A stretch of DNA of 64,000 bases from Flavobacterium sinopsychrotolerans (GCF_900110375.1 NZ_FODN01000001.1:620001-684000); one strand, 5' to 3'; counted from the stretch's first letter, positions 1-9,529 are shown. Notes: generated by a model not told the origin, from the letters alone. Translations and numbers: made by a program.

Positions 1-372
1 ATGAATTTGTCCTGAAAATACAATGCGAGCCCGTCTTAAAAAAAGGCCATTATTCGATTTTGCATCTTCTGCTGTTGATGTTGTCCCCCAAGACTTATCA
101 CATTGATCACAGGACACTTTGTCGTTGGAAGAAAACAACCCATTGTATCGCACTTGAACATAACCTCTTATGCCAATTTTATCATACCATTGTTCTTTTT
201 TTTCCTTAGTTTTTTCTTGGGCTTCATTAACTTTCTTGATAGAATCCAAAACATGGATTATGGATTTAGTCAGCTCCTGTTTATTCGTAGAAGTTTCTAC
301 AGCAGGTGTAATTTGTGCAGATACTTGATTTACTACAAATATACTTGCAATAATTAATAATGCTTTTTTCAC
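1..372 (-). CDS. Phosphate-selective porin O/P-like outer-membrane protein, N-terminal part
   Basis: The first 124 codons are visible; the gene runs off the left edge. It opens with a GTG start (no in-frame ATG lies just upstream) and a classical signal peptide of about 20 residues ending VSAQ. A lysine/glutamate-rich helical stretch (about residues 31-62) precedes the first beta-strand (IRGYVQVRYN, 68-77), and FLRRARIVFSG (111-121) matches the early strands typical of the OprP/OprO porin family. A helical N-terminal extension is usual for Bacteroidota members. The family forms anion/phosphate-selective trimeric beta-barrels. The PhoR/PhoB-like pair immediately next door supports a phosphate role, which is inference. 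Two cysteines (CDQC, 88-91) lie in the first loop. Family confidence is good; substrate is not visible. Confidence 0.8.
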   Translation of the reverse strand, partial: MKKALLIIASIFVVNQVSAQITPAVETSTNKQELTKSIIHVLDSIKKVNEAQEKTKEKKEQWYDKIGIRGYVQVRYNGLFSSNDKVSCDQCDKSWGTTSTAEDAKSNNGLFLRRARIVFSGQIH

Positions 373-415
373 GATTAAATGTTGTTTGTTTAGTACACCA
401 AAGATGATTGCGCAA

Positions 416-472
416 TGTTAACTAAACATTACGCAAGTGTTAAATAAAAAACTAATGTTAACAAATTGTTAT
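416..472. promoter_or_regulatory. Pho-box-like direct repeats upstream of the porin gene
   Basis: The 220-bp gap between the porin gene and the kinase gene (373-592) is very AT-rich and carries repeated TGTTAA words. TGTTAAC at 456 and TGTTATA at 467 are separated by four bases, an 11-bp period as in the E. coli Pho box (two 7-mers, 4-bp gap). Further TGTTAA copies begin at 416 and 438, 22 bp apart. Related words occur in reverse orientation at 533-548. The architecture and the PhoB-like neighbour suggest regulator binding; the Bacteroidota PhoB consensus is not something I can verify here. Confidence 0.35.
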
Positions 473-592
473 AAATTTTATATAACTATTTGTTTTTTAG
501 ATCATTACAAATGTACTTTTTTTATTCCAAACTTTAACATTTATAACATTTTTAAAATATATAACTTTAAAATTACATTTTGAATCTATATA

Positions 593-1648
593 TTATTTAC
601 TGGTTCTATTTGCCTTTTCAAGTGTAAAAGAAAATTCAGACCCAATTCCGAATTTACTATTTACATAAATTTTCTCATCATGAGCTTCAATAATATGTTT
701 CACAATGGACAATCCCAAACCTGAACCACCTTCAGTTCTTGCTCCACTTTTGTCCACTCTGTAAAAACGTTCAAAAAGTCTCGAAATATTTTTTTTCTCA
801 ATTCCTTCGCCATTATCCGTAATTCGGACGATGACTTTTTCGTCCGTTAAATCTTCAATACTAACTTCTGTAGAACCTTTTAATTTTCCGTATTTAATAG
901 AGTTGACAATCAAATTCATTACTACTTGTTGGATTTTTTCCTTATCCCCAACCACCATAACAGGCCTATTGTATTTCATATCAAACATCAATAAAATGTC
1001 TTTTTTAGAGGCTTTCATTTCTAGCAGATCAAAAACATTTTGTACCAGCTTAACGATGTCAAATTCAGCAATCTCTAAATTTAGATCTCCAATTTCGAGT
1101 TTGGAAATCATATCTAAATCCTGTACTATATAAATCAGTCTTTCCACACCTTTTTCAGCACGTTCTAAATATTTTTTTCGGATTGTTTTATCATTCATCG
1201 CTCCATCGAGTAAGGTAGACAGATAGCCTTGAACCGTAAAAAGAGGTGTTTTAAGTTCATGGGAGACATTTCCAAGAAACTCTCTCCGGTATTCTTCCCG
1301 GACTTTTAAGGTTTCAATTTCTAACTTTTTGTCGGTCGCAAACTTCTTCACTTCACGGGTAAGTGTTGCCATATCCGTTGTTATAGGCTGGTTTCTAAAA
1401 GTACTTGACTCTAATAAAGAAACATCATCGTATATTTTTTTTACTTTTTTATAAATGAAACGCTCTACCCGATACTGGATTACTATAAATGAAAAGGTAG
1501 CTATTGAAAAGGCAAAAATTAAGCAAAACTGATAGGAAAAAGAAAAAAATAAGCAGGTCAGATAACCAACTAGTCCGGTAGAAAAAAGGGTAATATAAAG
1601 CGCCGACTTTACGGCAAAGCGATATGTTTTTTTAAAATTTATTGTCAT
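593..1648 (-). CDS. PhoR-like membrane sensor histidine kinase
   Basis: 351 residues. Two N-terminal membrane segments (about 14-34 and 40-60) are separated by almost no periplasmic loop, so sensing is probably through the membrane or a partner. A linker leads to the HisKA domain with phospho-acceptor H130 in VSHELKTP, then the HATPase domain with N-box (N245/N249), DNGEGI (278-283) and GGSGLGLSIVK (307-317). No PAS domain is seen, unlike E. coli PhoR. It follows the response-regulator gene with zero spacing (regulator stop at 1649, kinase start at 1648), so the two form one operon. The phosphate assignment rests on the adjoining porin; another envelope signal is possible. Confidence 0.9.
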   Translation of the reverse strand: MTINFKKTYRFAVKSALYITLFSTGLVGYLTCLFFSFSYQFCLIFAFSIATFSFIVIQYRVERFIYKKVKKIYDDVSLLESSTFRNQPITTDMATLTREVKKFATDKKLEIETLKVREEYRREFLGNVSHELKTPLFTVQGYLSTLLDGAMNDKTIRKKYLERAEKGVERLIYIVQDLDMISKLEIGDLNLEIAEFDIVKLVQNVFDLLEMKASKKDILLMFDMKYNRPVMVVGDKEKIQQVVMNLIVNSIKYGKLKGSTEVSIEDLTDEKVIVRITDNGEGIEKKNISRLFERFYRVDKSGARTEGGSGLGLSIVKHIIEAHDEKIYVNSKFGIGSEFSFTLEKANRTSK

Positions 1649-2332
1649 TTATACTTCAAACTTATACCCTACTCCTTTTATTGTTTTGAATAATTCTTCT
1701 CCAATTTTTTCTCGTAATTTTCTGATATGCACATCAATCGTTCTGCCTCCAACAACCACTTCATTACCCCAAACTTTATCCAGAATTTCATCGCGCTTGA
1801 ATACTTTCCCTGGTTTTGAAGCCAAAAGATAAAACAATTCAAACTCTTTTCTGGGTAATGCAATTTCGATATTATCTTTAACAATTTTGTATTCTTCCCG
1901 ATTGATTTCGATACCGCCTACATTAAGGGTTTCACTGTTTTGCTCTTTTTCATTTAATCTACGCAGCAAGGCTTTTACTTTGCTGACTAATAATTTAGGT
2001 TTGATGGGCTTTGTAATATAATCATCCGCACCTGCATCAAAACCGGCAACTTGAGAGTAATCCTCACTTCTGGCCGTCAGGAAAGTTATAATTACATTAC
2101 TAAGTTCTGGAATTTTTCTAATATTCTCGCAAGCTTCCATTCCATCCATTTCCGGCATCATAACATCCATTATAATAAGGTCTGGGATTTCTTTTTTAGC
2201 TTTGGCTATAGCTTCTTTCCCATTTGCCGCTGTAAAGATTTGATACCCCTCTTGAGACAGGTTATACCCCACAATTTCTAGGATATCCGGTTCGTCGTCT
2301 ACTAATAAAATCTTCGTGTGTTTTTTCTTCAT
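1649..2332 (-). CDS. OmpR/PhoB-family response regulator
   Basis: 227 residues. The receiver domain (about 7-120) has the acidic pair D12/D13, phospho-acceptor D56 in IIMDVMMP, T86 and K108. The winged-helix DNA-binding domain (about 130-227) ends in the usual GVGYKFEV. It is the first gene of a two-gene operon with the downstream kinase and is divergent from the TonB-dependent receptor, with about 175 bp between the start codons. The pair probably controls the porin on one side and the receptor on the other, a reasonable inference from position. The length is standard for the family. Confidence 0.92.
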   Translation of the reverse strand: MKKKHTKILLVDDEPDILEIVGYNLSQEGYQIFTAANGKEAIAKAKKEIPDLIIMDVMMPEMDGMEACENIRKIPELSNVIITFLTARSEDYSQVAGFDAGADDYITKPIKPKLLVSKVKALLRRLNEKEQNSETLNVGGIEINREEYKIVKDNIEIALPRKEFELFYLLASKPGKVFKRDEILDKVWGNEVVVGGRTIDVHIRKLREKIGEELFKTIKGVGYKFEV

Positions 2333-2508
2333 AAAGCGCCAAAAATTGTTTTTGAATTGTAAATGTAATAATAAAAGGGGTATTGAAAAGCTGTTAACCG
2401 TAATTTAATATTAGGTTCGTTTTGAGTCCTAAAACAAAACATAACCATAACAAGTCAGTAACTTACATTTTACATTTCGGACGTTACTTTGCAAAAAAAT
2501 TAAAACAA

Positions 2509-5292
2509 ATGAAATTCAAGTTACTATTTTTCACGTTATTAATAACAGCCATTTCTTTTTCACAGAACAAAGGAACCGTTACTGGAATGTTAACAGACAA
2601 AGATGCTAATAATCAATCCTTACCATTTGCTAACGTTCTTATTAAAGGAACTAATATAGGAACCAATACTGATATTGATGGTAAATATGCGATAACGATA
2701 CTTCCTGGAAATTATACTTTGCAGTTTAGTTTTGTAGGATATGAATCTATAGAAGTTCCTGTAACGGTAGTTGCAAATGAAACTATAACTATAAACAAAA
2801 CGTTAGGTTCCGGAAGCTACAAACTAGAAGATGTGGTAATTAAAGCAACTGCCCCAAATCGAGAAAAGGAAACGGCCCTTTTATTAGACCAAAAAAATGC
2901 AGTTGTCTTCAAACAAAGTATTGGAGCACAGGAAATGGCTCGTAAAGGAGTTAGCGATGTTGAAGAAGGTTTAACAAAAATTACCGGAATCTCTAAAGTA
3001 GAATCTAGGGGTTTATTTGTAAGGGGACTTGAGGACAGATATAATAATCTTTTAATAAATGATCTGCAAGCACCTTCAAATAGTCCGTTCACCAAAATAA
3101 TTCCACTAGATCTTTTCCCAACGGATATAGTAGGAGTTTTAAATGTTTACAAAACTTTTAATCCTAATATTTCTGGAGATTTTGCCGGAGCTACTGTAAA
3201 TATTGAAACTGTACAATCAAAAAGCATTACTAAAATTAACATTGGCACTAGTTTTACTACTGCAAATAATGGTTCTGACTTTTTAATTCATAGTGATGCA
3301 AACAACAGCAAAGGCTTTTTGGGACTGAATGGTCAAGACCGTCAGTTAAGTAATGAATTTGGAAATGTTCCAACGGGTAAAAAATTAACTCCTACTGGAT
3401 ATAATGATGCTTACAAAAACAATACTTGGAATGTAGATAAAACTTCAAGCCCATTAAATACCAGTATTGGTTTTATACATGCCGAAAAATTTACTTTAAA
3501 CAATGATGCAAAGTTAAATTATACACTTTCGTTGAATGCAGATAATAAATATGTAATCCGTAAGGGTGTAGACCGTACTTTTATTTTAGGAGCTGGAGAT
3601 TACGATAACAACTTGAACAAAGAAAGCTATAGCTACCAAACGACAGCTTCCGCTTTAATTGGAATAAATTATAAAGCTAAACGTTTTGACATCGGATTAA
3701 ACTCGTTTTACCTACGTTCCACTGATAGCAAGATTCAGGATCAATTAGGGTATACGAACAATCAATCTACTAATCCTAACATTTTAATTAGAACAAATCA
3801 ATTCGATCAATCTGATTATTTGAATACACAACTTTTAGGAAATGTAAAACTAACTTCGGATGAAAAACATTCGCTTAAAGTAGGTGGCTCTTTTGTAAAA
3901 ACTGCTTATGAGCAACCGGATCGTAAATTTATTATTGGCGAAAAAATTTCTGAAACTGAAATCAATACTTCTTATGGTGGAAATCATCTGAACAGACAGT
4001 ATTTAGACATCAAAGGAAATTACTATTTCTCAGGCTTATTAGAGTATAATTTTAAGTTTAATGAGAAAGAAAACGGAAAATCCAATCGCATAACTGTAGG
4101 ATATAATGTTTTCGAAAATGACTTAAGATCTACTTACCGTATTTTCTCAGGATTACGTTCTGTCAACAAAAACTACACAGCACCTTTGAATACTATTGAT
4201 CAATTTATTGTTGATGACATCAATAATGGAATCATAGCTGTTCGTGAAGAATCAAATGCTGATTATAAAGTAAAATTGAATCAATTAGTTAACGCAGGCT
4301 ATGTTAGCTTACTTTATAACATTGGTGACAAATTTGAAATCAATGGAGGAATTAGAGTCGAAAATTCAGACCGATTAATTCATTACAGAAGTATTGGTCA
4401 AATTATCAATGGACCATACCAAAAGATTAAAGACCAAAAATTAGATGTATTACCCTCGATTAATGCAAAATATGCGTTAACAGAAAGCAGTAATTTGCGT
4501 TTTAATGGTTCTAAAACAATTACCAGACCTGTTACAATGGAATTATTACCTATTCAATATGTAAGTCCAGATGGAAAATCGATATTGGGTAATCCAAACT
4601 TAAAAAATAGTGATAATTTCAACTTCGACATGAAGTATGAATTGTTTCCAAAAAACAACGAAATCATTGCGGCAGGGTTATTTGCAAAACAAATCCAAAA
4701 TCCTATTGAAAGAGTTTTTATTGCTGGAGCAGGCGGTAGTGGACAATTGATGACGTATCAAAATTCTAAAGAAGCTTTTTTATATGGCGCAGAAATTGAA
4801 TTGCTATTGCAATTAGAACGTTTATCTCCAGTATTATCAGATTTCTCTTTTGGAATGAACACTTCATTAATGAAAACCGATGTAAAAGTAAATTTTGGAG
4901 GTAGTTCATTAGAGAACAACTCCAGTAGAAAATTACAAGGAGCTTCAGAATGGATCATCAATTCAGATTTGAAATATGATTTTGAATTTAATGAAATTAT
5001 GAAAAACTCCATTTCATTAGTATATGGCGTATATGGTCCAAGAATTTTTGCTGTAGGATCAGCGGGTATGGATAATATCTATGAAAAACCGTTTCACAAA
5101 TTAGACTTTGTATGGTCTAGTAAAATCAGCAAAAATATTGATCTTAAATTTGCCGTTGATAATCTTTTAAATCCATTATATAAAATGGAATTGGGCAAGG
5201 ACAATAAATTTATCATAAATGAAAATTCCCTATTATTGGAGAGTTTCAAAAGAGGACGAGGATTCTCACTTAATTTATCATATACTTTTTAA
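2509..5292 (+). CDS. TonB-dependent outer-membrane receptor with carboxypeptidase-regulatory domain
   Basis: The frame is open from 2422, but I place the start at the ATG at 2509, where a clear signal peptide begins (MKFKLLFF...ISFSQ). The mature protein begins with a CarboxypepD-reg-like beta-sandwich (about 22-105), then a plug domain (about 125-235, with GLFVRGLEDRYNN) and a 22-strand-type barrel up to a C-terminal phenylalanine (LNLSYTF), 927 residues in all. No SusD-like partner follows, so it is not a standard Sus pair. The next gene encodes a surface lipoprotein, possibly its partner. Divergent transcription from the PhoB-like gene suggests control by that system. An imperfect -7 box (TTACTTTG) lies at 2484-2491. 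Substrate unknown; a phosphorus compound is a guess from context. Confidence 0.9.
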   Translation: MKFKLLFFTLLITAISFSQNKGTVTGMLTDKDANNQSLPFANVLIKGTNIGTNTDIDGKYAITILPGNYTLQFSFVGYESIEVPVTVVANETITINKTLGSGSYKLEDVVIKATAPNREKETALLLDQKNAVVFKQSIGAQEMARKGVSDVEEGLTKITGISKVESRGLFVRGLEDRYNNLLINDLQAPSNSPFTKIIPLDLFPTDIVGVLNVYKTFNPNISGDFAGATVNIETVQSKSITKINIGTSFTTANNGSDFLIHSDANNSKGFLGLNGQDRQLSNEFGNVPTGKKLTPTGYNDAYKNNTWNVDKTSSPLNTSIGFIHAEKFTLNNDAKLNYTLSLNADNKYVIRKGVDRTFILGAGDYDNNLNKESYSYQTTASALIGINYKAKRFDIGLNSFYLRSTDSKIQDQLGYTNNQSTNPNILIRTNQFDQSDYLNTQLLGNVKLTSDEKHSLKVGGSFVKTAYEQPDRKFIIGEKISETEINTSYGGNHLNRQYLDIKGNYYFSGLLEYNFKFNEKENGKSNRITVGYNVFENDLRSTYRIFSGLRSVNKNYTAPLNTIDQFIVDDINNGIIAVREESNADYKVKLNQLVNAGYVSLLYNIGDKFEINGGIRVENSDRLIHYRSIGQIINGPYQKIKDQKLDVLPSINAKYALTESSNLRFNGSKTITRPVTMELLPIQYVSPDGKSILGNPNLKNSDNFNFDMKYELFPKNNEIIAAGLFAKQIQNPIERVFIAGAGGSGQLMTYQNSKEAFLYGAEIELLLQLERLSPVLSDFSFGMNTSLMKTDVKVNFGGSSLENNSSRKLQGASEWIINSDLKYDFEFNEIMKNSISLVYGVYGPRIFAVGSAGMDNIYEKPFHKLDFVWSSKISKNIDLKFAVDNLLNPLYKMELGKDNKFIINENSLLLESFKRGRGFSLNLSYTF

Positions 5293-5299
5293 AAAACGA

Positions 5300-5327
5300 G
5301 GCTGTCAAAAAATGACAGCCTTTTTTT
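5300..5327 (+). terminator. Rho-independent terminator after the TonB receptor
   Basis: A perfect 8-bp stem (GGCTGTCA / TGACAGCC) with a five-base A loop is followed by seven T residues, starting 8 bp after the stop codon. It separates the receptor gene from the lipoprotein gene. Confidence 0.93.
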
Positions 5328-5474
5328 ATTAATCACAATAACCTAACAGTCTTTACATAAAATTTACTTTAAGTTCAAATTTTAGCAATGGTATTATAAT
5401 ATTGACTTAACCTCCATTAAAAGCTATGAAAGTAAATTTGTTAAAAATAATCACAACAAACAAACAGTAACAAA

Positions 5475-6647
5475 ATGAAAAAATTAGTCTTAAGCTTATC
5501 AATGGTAGCTTTATTTTTAGGAAGTTGTTCTTCTGATAACGAGGAAATCACAACGCAACCAATACCTACAGGAACTATTTCAGGTGATATAACAACAGCA
5601 AAAACGTATCCATTAGGGAATTACACAATACAAGGAACAGTGAAAATTAAAAACGGAGGGTCTTTAACCATCGATGCAGGTTCGACTATTACAGCAACAC
5701 TTGCTGATGGAACAGCTGATGCTTTATTAGTGGAAAACGGAGGAAAACTTTTCTTAAATGGTACTGCTGCATTACCAATTGTATTTACAGAAGCTTCTAA
5801 AACTGCAGGTTCATGGGGTGGAATTATTATGTTTGGAGATGCTCCTATAGTAGGTGCTAATGGTGTTACTACTGCTACATCTGAAGACGGAAACAACTTG
5901 CCATACGGTGGCGCAAACACTACACACAATGGCGGTTCATTAAAATACGTACGTGTAGAATATGCTGGAAAAAAGCTTACTGATAACACTAGTGAATTAA
6001 ATGGATTTTCATTTTACTCAGTAGGATCTGGAACTGTTTTAGAAAACTTAGTTGCTTACAAAGGTGCTGACGATGGATTTGAATTTTACGGAGGTACAGT
6101 AAGTGCTAAAAATCTTGTCTCTTATGGTAATTTTGATGACTCTTTTGACTGGCAAGATGGTTGGAGAGGTCAAGAAAACACAAATTGGTATGCTTACCAA
6201 GTTGGTACAGGAAACTATGGGATGGAGATTGAAGCAAAATCAGTAAATAATGCATTTGGACCAAAAGTTACTAATATTACTTTAACAAGAGGTACTGGAA
6301 CTGTTACTGAAGGAGGATCTTCAGCTGCTGAATATGATGCTATTCAATTCAAAAAAGAAGGAAATGGAGAATTCTCGAATGTTCTAATTTCTGGATACAC
6401 AACTGCAGGTTCAACTGCTGTTAGAATTCAAGATGCAGCTACAAATACCAATCAGGTTTCAGGTGGGAAGATAAAATTATCAAATGTAAAAATTAATGAT
6501 GGTACTTCTCAGTTTGCTGGAGTAGGAACGGCTTTCACCGTTACATTTCCAGTTGGAAATTACTCTTTAAGTACAACGACAACTGGTGCTGCACTTACTT
6601 CTGGATCATGGTCAATTATTGACGGATTGGATTTATTAAAAAAATAG
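5475..6647 (+). CDS. Surface lipoprotein with predicted parallel beta-helix repeats
   Basis: 390 residues. A lipoprotein signal peptide ends at C18 (LFLGSC); the following SSDNEE is acidic, like the export signal that sends Flavobacterium lipoproteins to the cell surface. The rest is rich in Gly, Thr, Asn and Ser with repeating short beta-strands (for example GTVKIKNGGSLTIDAGS, LVENGGKLFLNG, FEFYGGTVSAKNLVSYG), as in right-handed parallel beta-helix proteins. No catalytic motif is apparent. It lies between the receptor's terminator and its own terminator, so it is probably transcribed alone, in the same direction as the receptor. Partnering with the receptor is inference. Homologues are often labelled hypothetical in Bacteroidota. 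Confidence 0.8.
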   Translation: MKKLVLSLSMVALFLGSCSSDNEEITTQPIPTGTISGDITTAKTYPLGNYTIQGTVKIKNGGSLTIDAGSTITATLADGTADALLVENGGKLFLNGTAALPIVFTEASKTAGSWGGIIMFGDAPIVGANGVTTATSEDGNNLPYGGANTTHNGGSLKYVRVEYAGKKLTDNTSELNGFSFYSVGSGTVLENLVAYKGADDGFEFYGGTVSAKNLVSYGNFDDSFDWQDGWRGQENTNWYAYQVGTGNYGMEIEAKSVNNAFGPKVTNITLTRGTGTVTEGGSSAAEYDAIQFKKEGNGEFSNVLISGYTTAGSTAVRIQDAATNTNQVSGGKIKLSNVKINDGTSQFAGVGTAFTVTFPVGNYSLSTTTTGAALTSGSWSIIDGLDLLKK

Positions 6648-6690
6648 AATTCCATTACCCAGTATAGGTCCGATTATGGACTTTTATTTA

Positions 6691-6724
6691 AAAAACCTAT
6701 TCAATCATTTGGATAGGTTTTTTT
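6691..6724 (+). terminator. Rho-independent terminator after the surface lipoprotein
   Basis: Stem AAAAACCTATTCAA / TTGGATAGGTTTTT with one G-T pair and loop TCAT, running into a T tract. It begins 44 bp after the lipoprotein stop codon. Confidence 0.88.
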
Positions 6725-6774
6725 GGTATGCTTTTTGAAATATATTTTGTATATTTACTATTCAAAATAATCTG

Positions 6775-7113
6775 ATGGCAAAAAACTACTTTTATATTAT
6801 TACTTTATTGGTTCTTTTATTTTCTCTAAGCGTTACTGCTCAGGAAACTAAGCAACAACCAAGAACACAAGAAACCGCCACTATAGAAGGTTTAAGCTTG
6901 TACCCGAACCCTGTGAGTAATGGCAAAGTCTACATTTCTACAAAAAACGACTTGGATAAAGAAATAATTATCTTTGATGTTTTAGGAAAAAAAGTACTTC
7001 AAACTGTTATGAGTTCAAAAGAACTAAATGTTTCTAATCTCTCTTCTGGTGTTTATATCATAAAAATTAATGAAAAAGAAGCATCAGCGACCAGAAAATT
7101 AATCATCCGATAA
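6775..7113 (+). CDS. Small T9SS type A sorting-domain protein
   Basis: 112 residues. A signal peptide (ending SVTAQ) is followed by about 15 residues of linker and then a complete type A C-terminal sorting domain: LSLYPNPVSNGKVYI, a central IIIFDVLGKKV and the final GVYIIKINEKEA...KLIIR. This domain normally directs a much larger cargo through the type IX secretion system. Here there is practically no cargo, which is unusual. It has its own terminator downstream and another upstream. It may be a stand-alone surface or secreted peptide, or the remnant of a larger protein. It lies in the candidate phosphate-response locus. Confidence 0.88.
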   Translation: MAKNYFYIITLLVLLFSLSVTAQETKQQPRTQETATIEGLSLYPNPVSNGKVYISTKNDLDKEIIIFDVLGKKVLQTVMSSKELNVSNLSSGVYIIKINEKEASATRKLIIR

Positions 7114-7130
7114 TTTCAAAAATACATCAT

Positions 7131-7161
7131 AAAAGCTCCAATTGCAATTGGGGCTTTTTTT
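7131..7161 (+). terminator. Rho-independent terminator after the T9SS-domain protein
   Basis: A 13-bp stem (AAAAGCTCCAATT / AATTGGGGCTTTT, one G-T pair) with a two-base GC tip (so the last pairs must open) is followed by T residues. Confidence 0.88.
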
Positions 7162-7239
7162 GTGACTTCTTGCAATTGAACCACTAGCGGGCTTCCTATT
7201 AATCCAATTCGGTTATTGGTTTGCCTTTAAATTTTTGAT

Positions 7240-7247
7240 TACTTTTG
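7240..7247 (+). promoter_or_regulatory. Bacteroidota -7 box (TACTTTTG) for the LuxE-like gene
   Basis: TACTTTTG matches TAnnTTTG, the -7 element of the main Bacteroidota sigma factor. Because it covers the first possible TTG codon (7245), translation more likely begins at the next in-frame TTG (7260). Confidence 0.5.
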
Positions 7248-7259
7248 CAAAAAAAATTC

Positions 7260-8240
7260 TTGATCACAGCTTCCGATATATTTGCCATTTCCAGTCAAAA
7301 ACAGTTTGAAAAAATTGCCTTGAAAGTGTTTCGTTTCCAATACGAAAACAACTTGGTCTATCAGGAATTTTGCAATTTTTTAAAAACAGATCCTCACAAA
7401 GTAAAATCGCTACAACAGATTCCATTTTTACCTATTCAGTTTTTTAAGAGTCATCAGGTGGTTTCGAATACCAATCCCATTCAGGAAACCTTCACCAGTA
7501 GCGGTACAACCGGAATGATAACCAGCAAACATCTGGTTACGGATGTTACTTTATATGAAGAAAGCTACCACAAAGGATTTTCTGAATTTTATGGCAATAT
7601 CGAAGATTATGTTGTTTTAGCTTTACTTCCCTCCTATCTGGAAAGAGAAGGCTCTTCCTTAATTTACATGGTTAAGGATTTAATTGAACTTTCCAATCAT
7701 CCTGAAAGTGGTTTTTATCTACACAATCACGACGAACTGATTACTAAGCTTATCGCTTTAGATGAAGCAGGTCAGAATGTAATCCTGATTGGAGTGACAT
7801 TTGCATTACTGGACTTGATTGAGCAGCATCAATTTCAATTGCAACATACCATTATCATGGAAACCGGAGGTATGAAAGGCAAGCGCAAAGAAATGATTCG
7901 GGAAGAATTACACGAACAATTGTGTAAAGGTTTTGGAGTTTCAGCCATACATTCTGAATACGGAATGACGGAATTACTTTCACAAGCGTATTCTTTAGGA
8001 AACGGCGTATTTGAATGCCCTTCTTGGATACAAATCCTCGTTCGCGATACAGAAGATGCTTTAACCTATATTGCAGACGGAAAAACAGGCGGAATCAACG
8101 TGATTGATTTGGCTAATATCAATTCCTGTTCGTTTATTGCTACGCAGGATTTGGGCAAAAAAAATCCCAACAACTCTTTCGAGGTATTGGGACGTTTTGA
8201 TAATTCTGATATTCGAGGTTGTAATTTGATGGTTATTTAA
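7260..8240 (+). CDS. LuxE/PaaK-family acyl-protein synthetase (acyltransferase)
   Basis: About 326 residues, in the family of LuxE acyl-protein synthetases and phenylacetate-CoA-ligase-like adenylating enzymes. The phosphate-binding loop is visible as [15 protein letters not shown] (about 80-90) and the downstream [14 protein letters not shown] resembles the adenylate-forming YGxTE motif. No ATG is available at the N-terminus; TTG at 7260 is chosen because the earlier TTG at 7245 lies in the -7 box. There are no lux genes nearby. In Flavobacteria such orphan LuxE-like genes are probably linked to activation of a carboxylate for transfer, which is inference. The last four bases overlap the end of tyrS on the other strand. 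Confidence 0.8.
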   Translation: MITASDIFAISSQKQFEKIALKVFRFQYENNLVYQEFCNFLKTDPHKVKSLQQIPFLPIQFFKSHQVVSNTNPIQETFTSSGTTGMITSKHLVTDVTLYEESYHKGFSEFYGNIEDYVVLALLPSYLEREGSSLIYMVKDLIELSNHPESGFYLHNHDELITKLIALDEAGQNVILIGVTFALLDLIEQHQFQLQHTIIMETGGMKGKRKEMIREELHEQLCKGFGVSAIHSEYGMTELLSQAYSLGNGVFECPSWIQILVRDTEDALTYIADGKTGGINVIDLANINSCSFIATQDLGKKNPNNSFEVLGRFDNSDIRGCNLMVI

Positions 8241-9529
8241 ACCACTCTCACCACAAAATAGTTTTTCTTTCCACTTTGCAACAATACAAATTGATTGTTG
8301 ATTAAATCTTTGGTCGAAAGCACAAATTCCTCGGCAACTTTTTCTCTATTCACTGAAATAGAATTAGCTGTCAAAGCGCGTCTTGCTTCACCATTCGATT
8401 TTAAAAATCCTGTTTTTTCATTTAAAACGTCAACAATATTGATTCCCGCTTCAATTTCGTTTCTGCTGATTTCCGCTTGAGGGACACCATCAAAAACATC
8501 TAAAAAAGTCGCTTCATCTAGTTGTTTCAAATCATCCGAAGTCGAATTCCCGAACAAAATATTCGATGCTTTTATTGCATTTTCTAAATCTTCCGCTGAA
8601 TGTACCATTACCGTAATTTCTTCGGCCAAACGTTTTTGTAACAAACGTAAATGTGGTGCTTCTCTATGCTTTTCGGTTAAAACTTCGATTTCTTCCTTCG
8701 ATAAAAAAGTAAAAATCTTAATATATTTTTCCGCATCAACATCGGAAGTATTCAACCAATATTGGTAAAATTTATACGGAGAAGTTCTGGCCGAATCCAA
8801 CCAAATATTTCCACCTTCTGACTTTCCAAATTTGGTTCCATCCGCTTTTGTAATTAACGGACAAGTCAACGCATACGCTTTTCCACTGGCAATTCTACGC
8901 ACTAATTCGGTTCCTGTTGTGATATTTCCCCATTGGTCACTTCCACCCATTTGCAACGTACAATTCTTTTCTCTGTACAAATGCAAAAAGTCATATCCTT
9001 GAACCAATTGGTAGGTAAACTCCGTGAATGACATTCCTTCGGCAGCTTCAGAAGACAAACGTTTCTTCACAGAATCTTTTGCCATCATATAATTTACCGT
9101 AATATGCTTCCCTACATCACGAATAAAATCCAGAAAAGAAAAGTTCTTCATCCAGTCGTAATTATTCACTAATTCTGCTGCATTAGCCGAATTAGAAGTA
9201 AAATCTAGGAAACGAGCCAATTGACCTTTTATAGCTTCTTGATTGTGACGCAAAGTCGCTTCGTCCAATAAATTTCTTTCATTTGATTTTCCGGATGGAT
9301 CACCAATCATTCCTGTTGCACCGCCAACTAACGCTAATGGTTTATGTCCTGATAGCTGAAAATGTTTCAATAACATCACGCCAACTAAATGTCCTATATG
9401 CAATGAATCGGCAGTTGGGTCAATTCCCACATACGCCACACGCATTTGTTCCATCAAATGTTCTTCTGTGCCGGGCATAACATCGTGGAGCATTCCTCTC
9501 CAAGTTACTTCTTCAATAAAATTCTTCAT
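8237..9529 (-). CDS. tyrS: Tyrosyl-tRNA synthetase
   Basis: 430 residues from the chosen start ([10 protein letters not shown]); an upstream in-frame codon at 9541 would add only MIKK. A class I synthetase that attaches tyrosine to tRNA-Tyr in the cytoplasm. HIGH motif at 44-47, KMSKS-type loop as KFGKS at 233-237, tyrosine-pocket segments ([26 protein letters not shown]), and a C-terminal S4 RNA-binding domain from about residue 365. Length is normal for TyrRS. It overlaps the LuxE-like gene tail-to-tail by 4 bp, with no terminator visible between them. Confidence 0.97.
   Translation of the reverse strand: MKNFIEEVTWRGMLHDVMPGTEEHLMEQMRVAYVGIDPTADSLHIGHLVGVMLLKHFQLSGHKPLALVGGATGMIGDPSGKSNERNLLDEATLRHNQEAIKGQLARFLDFTSNSANAAELVNNYDWMKNFSFLDFIRDVGKHITVNYMMAKDSVKKRLSSEAAEGMSFTEFTYQLVQGYDFLHLYREKNCTLQMGGSDQWGNITTGTELVRRIASGKAYALTCPLITKADGTKFGKSEGGNIWLDSARTSPYKFYQYWLNTSDVDAEKYIKIFTFLSKEEIEVLTEKHREAPHLRLLQKRLAEEITVMVHSAEDLENAIKASNILFGNSTSDDLKQLDEATFLDVFDGVPQAEISRNEIEAGINIVDVLNEKTGFLKSNGEARRALTANSISVNREKVAEEFVLSTKDLINNQFVLLQSGKKNYFVVRVV

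Noticed and set aside
103..357. 84-residue frame on the plus strand
   Set aside because: It is antisense to the porin gene, whose signal peptide and barrel strands are clear.
831..1133. 100-residue plus-strand frame
   Set aside because: Antisense to the PhoR-like kinase ATPase domain; composition is a reflection of that gene.
2422..2508. N-terminal extension of the TonB receptor
   Set aside because: It contains promoter-like sequence and would bury the signal peptide.
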